Origin: Anaerolineae bacterium
GTDB lineage: Bacteria; Chloroflexota; Anaerolineae; Aggregatilineales; Phototrophicaceae
Direction of reading: 5' to 3'
Length of the DNA stretch: 64,000 bases
NCBI GenBank assembly: GCA_022824365.1
Contig: JAJEAA010000023.1
Span: 1 to 64,000, forward strand
Part shown: piece after piece, positions 8,208-16,537 of the stretch
Numbering within the stretch: position 1 is the stretch's first letter
Layout of the letters: each line of letters starts with the position of its first letter
Translations under genes and position numbers: made by a program
The notes under the pieces: model-generated
The model's input: only the letters and a program-made list of their open reading frames with translations
Databases searched by the model: none
Told to the model about the DNA's origin: nothing

Positions 8208-9206
8208 TTACTTCGGCGACCAGCTTATTTCGGTTATCCGGCAATCTATATTTGTCAGTTGCTGCAAGGCTGTACCGTCCGGCCTTATCTTAAATAATTC
8301 CCCTTTATCCCAAGTTACAAATGCAAGCCACTCGCCATCCGGGGACCAGGAAACGCCATTAGGGTGGATGACGTCGTAAATGAACCGTACAACCCGACCT
8401 GTGCCCAAATCTTGCAAATACAAGAAATCAGGATCCCAACTGTAGGCGCTCTCATCAGTGCTTGTCCTAATCCATTCACCATGAGCCGAATGCTTGTCGC
8501 TTGCACTCACTAAGGCAAGCCATTCGCCAGTCGGCGACAAACTCGCTGACGCCAACTCATCAGATGAGAATTGCCTGGAGGAAGTTCCAACAGTGTGCAG
8601 ACTAGGTAGCTTATGATTTGACAATTCTACTTGCTCGGCTTTCCCGATATGATTCACTGCATAGCTATGTCCCTGCGCTTCAAAGTAGATCGCTCTTCCG
8701 TCGTCGGACCAGCGGGGATTGCGACCATCATATTCACTGAATGTTAATCGCCTTGACACTAACCCGTCAAAACGAACTAGATAGATCGCAGGGGCAATTG
8801 ATTCGAGAGACAGGAGGCGGCTCCAACTTCCATAGTGCCCGTATTCCTTTTTGAACGCGATCCAGATACCGTCCGGTGACCATTGAAGCTGGGAATGAGC
8901 CATGTCACGACCGTCGTTTATCAGACGTAGTTGGCTCCCATCCGGATGTATGGTATACAGATCTGTAGCGCCTCTCCCGCAAACGAATGCGATCAAGTCA
9001 ATTTCTCTTTCGGCCGGGATGAGAATGTGGGGAAATAGACGAATATCATTGATGATTCTTTGCACCGGAACAGAATGGAAAGCGACAAGGACAGCGAAGA
9101 ACAGCAAGGGTATTGCTGTCAACACCAGCAAGACCTTGCAGCAGATTAATATTAACTTGCCACAGGGGGTGACTCGTTGACGCGAATTCTCCTGTTTCTG
9201 GTTCAT
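8208..9206 (-). CDS. Membrane-anchored TolB-like beta-propeller protein
   Basis: The 332-residue protein has a basic N-terminus, one transmembrane helix (about residues 17-45) and then repeated PD40/TolB blades: LYTIHPDGSQ, WSPDGIWIAF, WSDDGRAIYF, WSPDGEWLAF and FKIRPDG. It is probably displayed outside the membrane; propellers of this type bind partners and are not enzymes by default. A second protein of the same design lies at 17713. It follows two small genes (9216 and 9406) with a 9-bp gap. Base composition here is more A+T-rich than the flanks. Confidence 0.75.
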   Translation of the reverse strand: MNQKQENSRQRVTPCGKLILICCKVLLVLTAIPLLFFAVLVAFHSVPVQRIINDIRLFPHILIPAEREIDLIAFVCGRGATDLYTIHPDGSQLRLINDGRDMAHSQLQWSPDGIWIAFKKEYGHYGSWSRLLSLESIAPAIYLVRFDGLVSRRLTFSEYDGRNPRWSDDGRAIYFEAQGHSYAVNHIGKAEQVELSNHKLPSLHTVGTSSRQFSSDELASASLSPTGEWLALVSASDKHSAHGEWIRTSTDESAYSWDPDFLYLQDLGTGRVVRFIYDVIHPNGVSWSPDGEWLAFVTWDKGELFKIRPDGTALQQLTNIDCRITEISWSPK

Positions 9207-9215
9207 TGCTTTCTT

Positions 9216-9476
9216 TTATTGTTCAGCTTTGAGTAAAGCATGCAAATCGTCGTCATTGAATACTATAAAGCTGTCTGAGCTAGCTTTCAACTCAAACACT
9301 TCGTAGTGGTGAAGTATCGCGCTTACAAAGGGCACAGTCGCGTGTGCGTGGTTTATCGCGTCGGTAACGGACTTATTGTCTTGATTAGTGCGTAGTGTAT
9401 GGGACTCAGCGATCCCTTGGCTCAGCCAAGCGGAAAGACTGGATGAACTCTCCCGCCGCTGCATCGGATTCTTCAT
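9216..9476 (-). CDS. Hypothetical small protein
   Basis: An 86-residue frame that I do not recognise. The C-terminal half (FVSAILHHYEVFELKASSDSFIVFNDDDLHALLKAEQ, quoted in part) looks protein-like with alternating hydrophobic residues; the N-terminal 24 residues overlap the end of the 9406 gene and may not be real. It sits between the 9406 and 8208 genes on the same strand with 9 bp to the latter. It may be a genuine small gene with a later start, or chance. Confidence 0.35.
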   Translation of the reverse strand: MKNPMQRRESSSSLSAWLSQGIAESHTLRTNQDNKSVTDAINHAHATVPFVSAILHHYEVFELKASSDSFIVFNDDDLHALLKAEQ

Positions 9477-10014
9477 CCCAGGTGTAGGTGGCGAAATGCT
9501 TCAGGTACGCAAGCGGGTCTTCCAGGTAGGAAAGGATGAACTTCTCGTGCCGTAAAGAAATCGAGACTTCCCGCACCAAGTCGTCATGCTGCGTCGACAT
9601 GTAATGGGACAGGTCGACCGCGTTCATATTCAGAAAGATATAATCGCTCGACCGGATGTCGCCCAAATCGGGCAAAGTCGCCTCCGGTTCCGATATGTGC
9701 TCCGGCTGAGGGTCGGGGCGAGCCGGTTTGGTTTCTTGCTGCGTTTGCCGTTTTTTGGATTCCGATTTTGAGCTTGAAGCATGCGTCGCCGACGGCGGGT
9801 CCTTAGCTGGCGCGCTATGCGGCGGACTATCAACCGGATGGATCGTGTTTCTTAGACGCTGCGCAAGTTCTCGCGCTTCTTCAATGCCAAATGCGGTGAA
9901 AACGACGAGAGGCACAATGTCTGTAAGTTTGCCTTCATCCTTCGGTCTAGATCTGGTGGGACTGCCGCCACTTGGGGCGCCATCAACGGGTGTCATTTCT
10001 GGACGTAAGGTCAT
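9406..10014 (-). CDS. Hypothetical protein with Pro/Lys/Ser-rich linker
   Basis: A 202-residue product, unrecognised. A short N-terminal module (around LTDIVPLVVFTAFGIEEARELAQRL) is joined by about 60 residues of low-complexity sequence rich in Pro, Ser, Lys and Gln (SSSKSESKKRQTQQETKPAR) to a C-terminal module containing YIFLNMNAVDLSHYM and FILSYLEDPLAYLKHF. No signal peptide is seen. The ATG at 10014 is chosen because GAGG lies 7 bases before it; a GTG at 10116 would add 34 residues that look non-coding. Confidence 0.5.
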   Translation of the reverse strand: MTLRPEMTPVDGAPSGGSPTRSRPKDEGKLTDIVPLVVFTAFGIEEARELAQRLRNTIHPVDSPPHSAPAKDPPSATHASSSKSESKKRQTQQETKPARPDPQPEHISEPEATLPDLGDIRSSDYIFLNMNAVDLSHYMSTQHDDLVREVSISLRHEKFILSYLEDPLAYLKHFATYTWDEESDAAAGEFIQSFRLAEPRDR

Positions 10015-10131
10015 CACTGCGCCTCGCTTAACATCAATTCGGTCTGTAAATGCGCCCGCCGCGACTGCCCTGTCACAAGCCTCCCCGCGCGGCGCAAGGT
10101 TCAAATCAAAATGCACTAATCACATAATGGA

Positions 10132-10148
10132 ACAAATATTCTATTTGT
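10132..10148. promoter_or_regulatory. Operator-like perfect palindrome
   Basis: ACAAATA, a three-base spacer TTC, and TATTTGT form a perfect 7-bp inverted repeat in the A+T-rich gap between divergent genes (10014 minus, 10263 plus). It abuts a consensus minus-strand TTGACA (147-152 region), so a bound repressor could block transcription of the 9406 gene. No -10 box of good quality was found. Confidence 0.35.
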
Positions 10149-10262
10149 CAAGAAGCAATTATTGAATCTTGCCCGAAATCCGCGCCCGCCGCGTTTCTCA
10201 CGCTGGTCAAGCGACCTCGCCCGAGTAAAATACGCCAAATCCATATTAGGAGGAGATTTTCT

Positions 10263-11132
10263 ATGAAAACTGCAACTGGCAATTTCCCGCTGGGCTGGCG
10301 CCGCCGCAACTTCGCCTGGGAGCAAGACTTGAACGGCATGATCGCCTGGGCGCTGGAAAACGACCTCGAAGTCATCGACCTTGGACGGGATGCCGATACA
10401 ATCGCCAAAACGGCGGTCGACGCGGGCCTCCGCATCGGCAGCGCCGACCTGACTGTCTGGACCGAGATGATGTCCCCCGATGCCGGCGCCCGCCGCGACG
10501 CCGTCGCCCGCAATGCCGACTACATCCGCGCTTGCGTTGCCGCCGGCGCGTCAACCTTCTTCATCTGCATGATCCCCGAAGATCCGTCCCGCGGCCGCCC
10601 GGAGAACTTCGCCTACATGATCGAAAGCTACGGTGAACTAAAATCTGTCTTTGAAGAGAATGACGCCTACCTTGTGATCGAAGGCTGGCCCGGACCCGGC
10701 TCCCTGGTCTGCACGCCGGAAACTTACCGCGCCTTCATTGAGCAGATCGACTCGCCCAACATGGGCGTCAACTACGACCCCTCTCATCTCGTGCGCATGG
10801 GCGTCGACCCGATCCGCTTCCTCAAGGAATTCGTCGGGCATGTCTTCCATGTTCACGGCAAGGATTGCATGATCATCGATGAAAATCTCTATCAATACGG
10901 CAATTTGCAGGAGGCGACCTTCGGCGCGCCTTATAAATACGGCGGCATGAATTGGCGCTATACCATCCCCGGCCATGGCGTATCCGATTGGAAGATCATC
11001 CTCAACATCCTCAAGGACAGCGGTTATGAGGGCTGCGTCAGCATCGAGCTGGAAGATCACTTCTACGACGATACCGAGTACGATCAGAAACAAGGCGTCC
11101 TGCAAGGCGTCAAGTTTCTGGCTGGCTCATAA
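10263..11132 (+). CDS. Sugar phosphate isomerase/epimerase-like TIM barrel (xylose-isomerase-like AP2Ec family)
   Basis: A 289-residue protein of the AP-endonuclease-2-like TIM barrel family, which includes hydroxypyruvate isomerases, tagatose epimerases and inosose dehydratases. Metal-site residues are visible as a Glu in YLVIEGWPGPG, Asp-His in NYDPSHLVRMG, the HVHGKD strand, and the final Glu in CVSIELEDHF. The ribosome site AGGAGGAG precedes the ATG by 7-8 bases. It leads a run of same-strand carbohydrate genes (11209, 12158, 13191). The exact sugar is not determinable. Confidence 0.85.
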   Translation: MKTATGNFPLGWRRRNFAWEQDLNGMIAWALENDLEVIDLGRDADTIAKTAVDAGLRIGSADLTVWTEMMSPDAGARRDAVARNADYIRACVAAGASTFFICMIPEDPSRGRPENFAYMIESYGELKSVFEENDAYLVIEGWPGPGSLVCTPETYRAFIEQIDSPNMGVNYDPSHLVRMGVDPIRFLKEFVGHVFHVHGKDCMIIDENLYQYGNLQEATFGAPYKYGGMNWRYTIPGHGVSDWKIILNILKDSGYEGCVSIELEDHFYDDTEYDQKQGVLQGVKFLAGS

Positions 11133-11160
11133 CTATCCCGCTCCACAACAGCATTAACTG

Positions 11161-11191
11161 TAAGGGCGATCAACCTGGTCGCCCGCCCTTA
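11161..11191. repeat. REP-like palindromic element
   Basis: TAAGGGCGA ... TCGCCCGCCCTTA forms nested inverted repeats (164-169 with 179-184; 161-167 with 185-191) between the genes at 10263 and 11209. It is related to the GTAGGGGCGAC-type elements at 12111, 13056, 19946, 23323 and 60496. Confidence 0.6.
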
Positions 11192-11208
11192 TTAAGAGGC
11201 GAAGCAAA

Positions 11209-12099
11209 ATGAAAAACGTAGCGGTAGTTGGTTTGGGCAATATGGGCATCGGCATGGCCAAGAATCTGCTGGAAGCCCGCTTTGACGTCAGCGGCTATGA
11301 CCTGCGCCCTGAACGCGGCGAAATGCTGGCTGAGCTTGGCGGAAAGCCGGCAGGCAGTCTGGCCGACCTGGCGGGGACCGATATCGTCTTCGTCATGGTC
11401 ATGAGCGGCGCGCAAGTGATGGAGGTGGTCGCGGGGGAGGGCGGCTTGATGACCACCTTGCAGCCGGGCGCCGCCATTATCGTGACCGCCACGATTGAAC
11501 CGGCCGAGATGCGCGCGGTCGAAGCGGCGCTCGCCGGCAGCGGCCTGAACCTGATCGACAGCCCGGTCAGCGGCGGGCAGTATGGTGCTGATGCTGGCGC
11601 GCTGACCATGATGGTCGCGGCGGAACAGGCGGTCTTTGAGGCGAACCTGGCTGTGCTGAACGCGGTTGGCGAGAATATCTTCCACATCGGCGAAGAAATC
11701 GGCATGGGGCAGACGGTCAAGGCGGCGCTGCAATCTCTGATCGGCGTCAGCTTTGCCGGCATCTTCGAATCGCTGGCGCTGGGCGCGGCCGCCGGCATCA
11801 AAGGCGAGACGCTCTACGAAGTTTTCAGCAGCACCCACGTCGGCAATACGCCTTTCTTCAAGAATTGCGCTGAGCTGATCATGGCGCGCAATTTCGAAGA
11901 GGGCGGCAGCCACATCGGCACGATGCTCAAAGACCTCGGCATCAGCATGGCGCTGGCTCGCGAAAAGGGCATGCCGCTCTTCGCCACCAGCAGCGCCTAC
12001 GAACTTTTCCAGGCCGGCATCTCGCTCTATCCGGACGGGGACAACTGGACAATCGTCAGATTCCTCGAGCAGTTCTCCGGTGCTGAGGTCCATTGGTAG
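11209..12099 (+). CDS. 3-hydroxyisobutyrate dehydrogenase-like beta-hydroxyacid dehydrogenase (L-threonate dehydrogenase-like)
   Basis: A 296-residue NAD(P)-dependent hydroxyacid dehydrogenase. The dinucleotide motif GLGNMGIGMA lies at residues 8-17, the substrate loop DSPVSGG at 118-124, and the catalytic lysine is K171 in GQTVKAAL. The family oxidises 3-hydroxyisobutyrate, tartronate semialdehyde, or four-carbon sugar acids. Its neighbours (two isomerase-like TIM barrels, a class II aldolase and a kinase) resemble tetronate catabolism clusters, so a sugar-acid substrate is more likely than a valine intermediate. GAGGCGAAG serves as ribosome site. Confidence 0.88.
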   Translation: MKNVAVVGLGNMGIGMAKNLLEARFDVSGYDLRPERGEMLAELGGKPAGSLADLAGTDIVFVMVMSGAQVMEVVAGEGGLMTTLQPGAAIIVTATIEPAEMRAVEAALAGSGLNLIDSPVSGGQYGADAGALTMMVAAEQAVFEANLAVLNAVGENIFHIGEEIGMGQTVKAALQSLIGVSFAGIFESLALGAAAGIKGETLYEVFSSTHVGNTPFFKNCAELIMARNFEEGGSHIGTMLKDLGISMALAREKGMPLFATSSAYELFQAGISLYPDGDNWTIVRFLEQFSGAEVHW

Positions 12100-12110
12100 C
12101 TCCAAAAGCC

Positions 12111-12139
12111 CGTAGGAGCGACCCCATGTGTCGCCCGCC
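12111..12139. repeat. REP-like palindromic element (degenerate)
   Basis: GTAGGAGCGAC, seven bases, then GTCGCCCGCC; the stem pairs 118-122 with 130-134. It lies between the 11209 gene and the true start of the next gene. Confidence 0.5.
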
Positions 12140-12157
12140 TTAGACAAGGATTACATA

Positions 12158-13021
12158 ATGGCTAAACTCGGCGTAATAACAGATGGCATCAGCCGCGAGT
12201 TCGAGCAGGCTCTGATCGTCATGAACGAATTCGGCTTGACCCAGGCGGAACTGCAATTCCTCTGGGACAAGGAAGTCGGCGACCTGACCGATGCCCAACT
12301 CGACCGAACCCAGCAGCTTGTGGCGGCACACGGCGTCGAGGTCTCCTGCATCTCGCGCCACGTCTTCGGCGGCTTGGCGCTGGGGGACCTCACACCGTCA
12401 TCGCCGGCTTACCGGGAGCACCTGGCCGCGCTCGGCCGCTGCATTGATATGGCGCAAATGCTGGGCTGCGGGCTGGCGCGGATCATGGCTTTTCGCAAGG
12501 AGATGATCCTCTTCGGCAGCAATGGCGCGGAACAGTGGAATGTGGCTAGGGGCGCCTGGGACAAATTGCGTGAGTTGGTGAGTTCGGCCGTGCAACTGGC
12601 CGAAGACCGCGGGATCACGCTGGTGGTCGAAACCGGCAACAACGCCATGATCACATCCGCCTGGCTCGGCCGCAAGCTGATCGACGAAATCGGCAGCGAC
12701 CGCCTCAAATTGCTCTGGGACCCGGCCAACAGCTTGTACTGCGCCGAGACGCCTTATCCCGATGGCTACCAAGCGCTGCGCGGCGCGCTCGGGCATATCC
12801 ACCTCAAAGATGTGGCGGTCGATATCCCGCGGGCGACGGTCGCCTGCAAGCAGTTGGGCACGGGCGACATGGGACCCTACCTGCCGCGGATCGCCGCCGC
12901 GTTAAAAGCCGATGGCTATGCCGGCTCGATCTCGCTGGAATCGGTCTATCGCCCGCCCGGCGGGGGCTTCGAGGATGGCTTCCGCGCCTCTCTGCCCGTC
13001 TTGCAGGAAATCTTCGCCTAG
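12158..13021 (+). CDS. Sugar phosphate isomerase/epimerase-like TIM barrel
   Basis: A 287-residue member of the AP2Ec TIM-barrel superfamily. Expected metal ligands can be seen: Glu in TLVVETGNN, Asp in LLWDPANS, His in LGHIHLKDV and the last Glu in GSISLESV. The ATG at 12158 is chosen because AAGGA lies 7 bases ahead; a GTG 30 bases upstream falls inside a palindromic repeat. It resembles the 10263 product only in fold. It follows the hydroxyacid dehydrogenase on the same strand and probably interconverts a keto-sugar or sugar acid in the same pathway. Confidence 0.85.
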   Translation: MAKLGVITDGISREFEQALIVMNEFGLTQAELQFLWDKEVGDLTDAQLDRTQQLVAAHGVEVSCISRHVFGGLALGDLTPSSPAYREHLAALGRCIDMAQMLGCGLARIMAFRKEMILFGSNGAEQWNVARGAWDKLRELVSSAVQLAEDRGITLVVETGNNAMITSAWLGRKLIDEIGSDRLKLLWDPANSLYCAETPYPDGYQALRGALGHIHLKDVAVDIPRATVACKQLGTGDMGPYLPRIAAALKADGYAGSISLESVYRPPGGGFEDGFRASLPVLQEIFA

Positions 13022-13055
13022 AGCGCCTGCCGTCCGCCTCTCACACGCGAAAACC

Positions 13056-13085
13056 GTAGGGGCGGCACTTCAGTCGTCCGCAGAC
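13056..13085. repeat. REP-like element (degenerate)
   Basis: GTAGGGGCGGC followed by CAGTCGTCCG; the pairing is poor but the consensus start is intact. Located between the 12158 and 13191 genes. Confidence 0.4.
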
Positions 13086-13138
13086 GCGCAGCGCATGAAC
13101 CGACGCAATTGGCTCTAATCAGGTCCCGCGCTGGCTTA

Positions 13139-13147
13139 TGCTATAAT
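13139..13147 (+). promoter_or_regulatory. Extended -10 promoter
   Basis: TGCTATAAT is a perfect extended -10 element (TGn plus TATAAT) 44 bp before the aldo/keto reductase start. No good -35 is needed or seen. It indicates that the 13191 gene has its own promoter. Confidence 0.5.
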
Positions 13148-13190
13148 CGCCGCGCAGCAATCATGCAGAAGCGACAAGAAGGGAAACCTA

Positions 13191-14048
13191 ATGCCAATCC
13201 CCAAGAAAACATTCGGACGCACCGGCCACCTCAGCACCCGCACGCTCTTCGGCGCCGCCGCCTTCAGCGCTGTCACACAAGACGAAGCCGACCGCACGAT
13301 GGAACTGCTCATCGCCAACGGTGTCAACCACATCGATACCGCCGCCAGCTATGGCGATTCCGAGCTGCGCCTGGGACCGTGGCTGGAGAAACACCGCGCC
13401 GACTTCTTCCTCGCCACCAAAACCGGCGAGCGCGCTTACGATGGCGCCAAGCGCAACTTTGAGCGCTCGCTGCAGCGTCTGCGCGTCAGCGAGGTCGACT
13501 TGATTCAGTTGCACTATCTCGTCGGCGAAGAGGAGTGGGAAGTGGCGATGGGTCCCGGCGGCGCGCTGGAATATCTGCTGGAAGCGCGCGAGCAAGGCTT
13601 GGTCAAATACATCGGCGTGACGGGCCACGATGTCGCCATCGCGCGGATGCACCAGCGCAGCCTCGAGCGCTTCGACTTCGATTCCGTGCTGCTGCCCTAT
13701 AACTATCTCATGATGCAAAACGAGATCTATCGCGCCGGCTTTGAAGAGGTCGTGAGTATGTGCAAAGCGAGGAACTGCGCGATACAAACGATCAAAGGCG
13801 TCACCCGCCGTCCATACCTCGGCGACCGCAGCCACGCCACCTGGTACGAGCCGCTCACCGACCAGGCCAGCATCGACAAGGCTGTGCACTGGGTGCTGGG
13901 CAATGAGGATGTCTTCTTGAATACCGCCGGCGATATTACCATTCTGCCAATGGTGCTGGATGCGGCGGGGCGCTTCGAGGCGCGAACGCCAGATGCCGAG
14001 ATGGGGGCGATGGCGGCGGAATGGGAGATGGCGCCGCTCTTTGTTTGA
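13191..14048 (+). CDS. Aldo/keto reductase family oxidoreductase
   Basis: A 285-residue NADPH-dependent TIM barrel. The catalytic tetrad is complete: Asp49 and Tyr54 ([12 protein letters not shown]), Lys77 (LATKTGER) and His108 (LIQLHYL). The family reduces sugar aldehydes or oxidises the matching alcohols. AAGAAGG precedes the ATG. It ends 30 bp before the convergent cutC gene. It closes the plus-strand run of sugar genes begun at 10263. Confidence 0.88.
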   Translation: MPIPKKTFGRTGHLSTRTLFGAAAFSAVTQDEADRTMELLIANGVNHIDTAASYGDSELRLGPWLEKHRADFFLATKTGERAYDGAKRNFERSLQRLRVSEVDLIQLHYLVGEEEWEVAMGPGGALEYLLEAREQGLVKYIGVTGHDVAIARMHQRSLERFDFDSVLLPYNYLMMQNEIYRAGFEEVVSMCKARNCAIQTIKGVTRRPYLGDRSHATWYEPLTDQASIDKAVHWVLGNEDVFLNTAGDITILPMVLDAAGRFEARTPDAEMGAMAAEWEMAPLFV

Positions 14049-14078
14049 GCGGGTCCGACATATATCTCCCCGTGTGAA

Positions 14079-14813
14079 CTATACCAAGGCGGCCATGATC
14101 TTCTGGATCCGCTCGGCTGAGGCATAACTCCGCGCGTATTCCGAGATCTCATCCCCCATCATCAAGCGCGGATTGCGATACTGCATCGGGCCATCAACCG
14201 TCTCCCGCGCGGAAAAATGAAACGTTTGCGCGCCGGTCGCTTCGGCGATGCGAGCGATGTTGCCCGGGTGGATGCCGGCGCCGGGCATGATGTCGATTCT
14301 GCCCGCTGCCCACGCGACCAGTTCGACAATCAACGGCATACCCTCTGCTGCGCTTGGGGCTTGACCCGATGTGAGCAGCGTATTCACACCCATGTCGATC
14401 AACTGCCCCAGCGCCGCACGCGGCTCCCGGCACATATCAAAGGCGCGATGGAAAGTGACGCTCAGCGGACGCGCCGCCGACGCCAACTCACGAGTCCGCG
14501 CTATGTCGATGCTCCCATCCGCCAGCAAAAGGCCGAAGACGACGCCCTGCGCGCCGGCTGATTTCGCCGCTTCGATATCGCGTCGCATCACTTCAAATTC
14601 GGCGTCGGTGTAAAGGAAGTCGCCACGCCTCGGCCGGATCATGACGTGGACGGGAATCGCCAGCCGCTCGCATGCAAGCTCTATCATGCCGCGCGATGGA
14701 CTGATGCCGCCGATGCCCAGGTCAGCGCAGAGTTCCACGCGGTCGACGCCGCATTCCTGTGCGACCAGGGCGGACTCCAGCGAGTCGACGGCGACTTCGA
14801 ATTGGCAGCGCAT
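14079..14813 (-). CDS. cutC: CutC family protein
   Basis: The 244-residue protein has the CutC TIM-barrel hallmarks: FEVAVDSLESA at the start, VDRVELCADLGIGGISPSRG, the HVMIRPRRGDFLYT loop, VTFHRAFDM and the GAGIHPGNI strand. CutC was first linked to copper tolerance, but its biochemical role is unsettled. Only 3 bp separate it from the kinase gene upstream, so here it is the last gene of an aldolase-kinase-cutC operon, a context that favours a sugar-related role over metal handling. Confidence 0.93.
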   Translation of the reverse strand: MRCQFEVAVDSLESALVAQECGVDRVELCADLGIGGISPSRGMIELACERLAIPVHVMIRPRRGDFLYTDAEFEVMRRDIEAAKSAGAQGVVFGLLLADGSIDIARTRELASAARPLSVTFHRAFDMCREPRAALGQLIDMGVNTLLTSGQAPSAAEGMPLIVELVAWAAGRIDIMPGAGIHPGNIARIAEATGAQTFHFSARETVDGPMQYRNPRLMMGDEISEYARSYASAERIQKIMAALV

Positions 14814-14816
14814 GGC

Positions 14817-15749
14817 TTAGGGATAGGGGATGAGTTCGACTTGCGGCAGGAGGCGCTGCATATCGGCGATCGCGTAATCGGCTGTGCCCGGCTGCAGGCA
14901 GACCGCCGTCGCCGCCGCGATGCCCAGGCGCAAGCCCTCTTCCAGCGGCCGCTCGTGATGAATGGCTTGCGCCAAGCCCGCCAGCACCGCATCGCCCGCC
15001 CCCGCTGGGCTGCTGACCTCGACCGGGATGGGCGGGATGCGATAGCTGCGGTCCTTCAGGATCGCCAGCGCGCCATCTTTGCCCATCGTGATGACTGCCT
15101 GAGTGCCTTGCCGCTCCAGGATTTCCCTGCCGGCGGCGTAAAGATCTTCCTCCGTGCTTAACTTGCGACCGGCGAGCCCGGATAATTCATGCTCGTTGGG
15201 TTTGATGAATGCGGGACGCGCCTTCAAGCCCGCTTCCAAATTTGGCGGCGCGGCATCGAAAATCACCGGCACAGCTTTCGCCTTCGCCAATTCAATCGCC
15301 TCGGCGTAGAAGGCAGGCATCACGCCCGGCGGCAGCGACCCGCCCGTGATTACCACTGACGCCGATTCCAGCGCTTTGAGGTAGCGCTCTCGCAGCTTCG
15401 CCAACTGCGCCGCGGTCACAGTCATGGAAGCGGTCGTGATCGTGGTGTGCTCGCCGCTGTCCTCGTCGATGATGACGGTGTTGATGCGCGTCTCGCCATC
15501 AGCGGCGACGAAGTCGATCCTCACGCCCTCGGCCTCCAGCATGGAGCGGACCTTGTCGCCCACTGACCCGGCCGCCAAACCCAGCGCCAGGCTGCCGACG
15601 CCCATGCGCCCCAGAATGAATGAGGCATCGGTCGGTTTGCCGCCCATGCTGTGATAAGTGCTTGTGGCGCGGATGGTTGTATTCGGCGTCAGCTTCGGGA
15701 TGAAGACAGTGAGGTCGAGCGTGGTATTCGGCGTGAGGGAGACGATCAT
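14817..15749 (-). CDS. PfkB family sugar kinase (1-phosphofructokinase/tagatose-6-phosphate kinase-like)
   Basis: A 310-residue ribokinase-superfamily kinase. It starts MIVSLTPNTTLDLTV as in the 1-phosphofructokinase/LacC branch, has the GGKPTD substrate loop (about 36-41), the KPNEHEL motif (183-189) and the ATP/catalytic PAGAGD motif with catalytic base D253. It would phosphorylate a ketose phosphate at C1. It lies 5 bp after the class II aldolase, so phosphorylation and cleavage of the same sugar is a natural reading. Confidence 0.88.
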   Translation of the reverse strand: MIVSLTPNTTLDLTVFIPKLTPNTTIRATSTYHSMGGKPTDASFILGRMGVGSLALGLAAGSVGDKVRSMLEAEGVRIDFVAADGETRINTVIIDEDSGEHTTITTASMTVTAAQLAKLRERYLKALESASVVITGGSLPPGVMPAFYAEAIELAKAKAVPVIFDAAPPNLEAGLKARPAFIKPNEHELSGLAGRKLSTEEDLYAAGREILERQGTQAVITMGKDGALAILKDRSYRIPPIPVEVSSPAGAGDAVLAGLAQAIHHERPLEEGLRLGIAAATAVCLQPGTADYAIADMQRLLPQVELIPYP

Positions 15750-15754
15750 GGCTT

Positions 15755-16447
15755 TTAATCGTGACGGAAGTCAGCGATGGCTTTTTCCATCGCCGCGCTT
15801 TCCTCGCGCAGCAGCGGGCTTGCCCCGAGCTGCCGCGACATCATAATGACGTAAGCGTTGGTATCGAGGCGCTCGACCGCGTCCAGCGCCGCTGGCAAGT
15901 TTTTGCCGATCAGGAACAAGCCATGCCAGGGCGCGATCGTCCCGGCGGCGTGCTTGGCGATCATCGTTTCTCGACCGCGCATGGTGGCGACGATGCGCTG
16001 GCCCAGCTTGGGGCTGTGCGCCGGCGCGTATTCGATGACCGGCGTCGTCCCAAACTTGCGCGTGGCTTCCATCACCGGCGGCAGCGGCATGTTGGCGCAG
16101 GCGAACACCATCAGGTTGCGCGGATGGCAATGGATGACGGCGTTGCCATAATCGCTGAAGTTCTCATGCAAGCCGAAGTGCACGGCGATTTCTCGTGTCA
16201 GCGCGCCTTCGCCCTCCAGGATTTCGCCGCGGCGGTTTACAACCAGCACATCCTCCGGCTCCAGCTGCCACTGCTTGTTTTGCCCGGCGAGGGTGGGCGA
16301 CATGCAGAAGAGCTCGCCGACGCGCAGGCTGATATTGCCGCCGCCGGCATCGGTCAAATGGCGGTCGAAGAGGACGCGGCCGATATGGGCGACTAGTTCG
16401 CGCCCCGCTTGCGCTTCCCCGGTCAGGGCAGCCTGTTGCTTCAGCAT
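15755..16447 (-). CDS. Class II aldolase/adducin family protein (fuculose-phosphate aldolase-like)
   Basis: A 230-residue zinc-dependent aldolase. Phosphate-loop residues GGGNISLR, the catalytic Glu/His region HFGLHENF, the zinc pair in VIHCHPRN and the third histidine in PWHGLFLIGKN are all visible. The family cleaves fuculose- or ribulose-phosphates, or decarboxylates 3-oxo-tetronate phosphates. The ATG at 16447 has GAGG at a workable distance, better than the upstream TTG (16453). It is first in the aldolase-kinase-cutC operon. Confidence 0.88.
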   Translation of the reverse strand: MLKQQAALTGEAQAGRELVAHIGRVLFDRHLTDAGGGNISLRVGELFCMSPTLAGQNKQWQLEPEDVLVVNRRGEILEGEGALTREIAVHFGLHENFSDYGNAVIHCHPRNLMVFACANMPLPPVMEATRKFGTTPVIEYAPAHSPKLGQRIVATMRGRETMIAKHAAGTIAPWHGLFLIGKNLPAALDAVERLDTNAYVIMMSRQLGASPLLREESAAMEKAIADFRHD

Positions 16448-16479
16448 TCGCAATTCCCTCGCTTATCCGACATAATGCG

Positions 16480-16507
16480 ATTATAGCGGTACGATGGTTA
16501 ATGACAA
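16480..16507 (-). promoter_or_regulatory. Sigma-70-type promoter of the aldolase-kinase-cutC operon
   Basis: Minus-strand TTGTCA (16502-16507), 16-bp spacer and TATAAT (16480-16485), close to consensus, 33 bp from the aldolase ATG in the gap to the divergent alcohol dehydrogenase. Confidence 0.65.
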
Positions 16508-16537
16508 TCATGGAGTGCCGGGCTGGAAAGGAATGAT

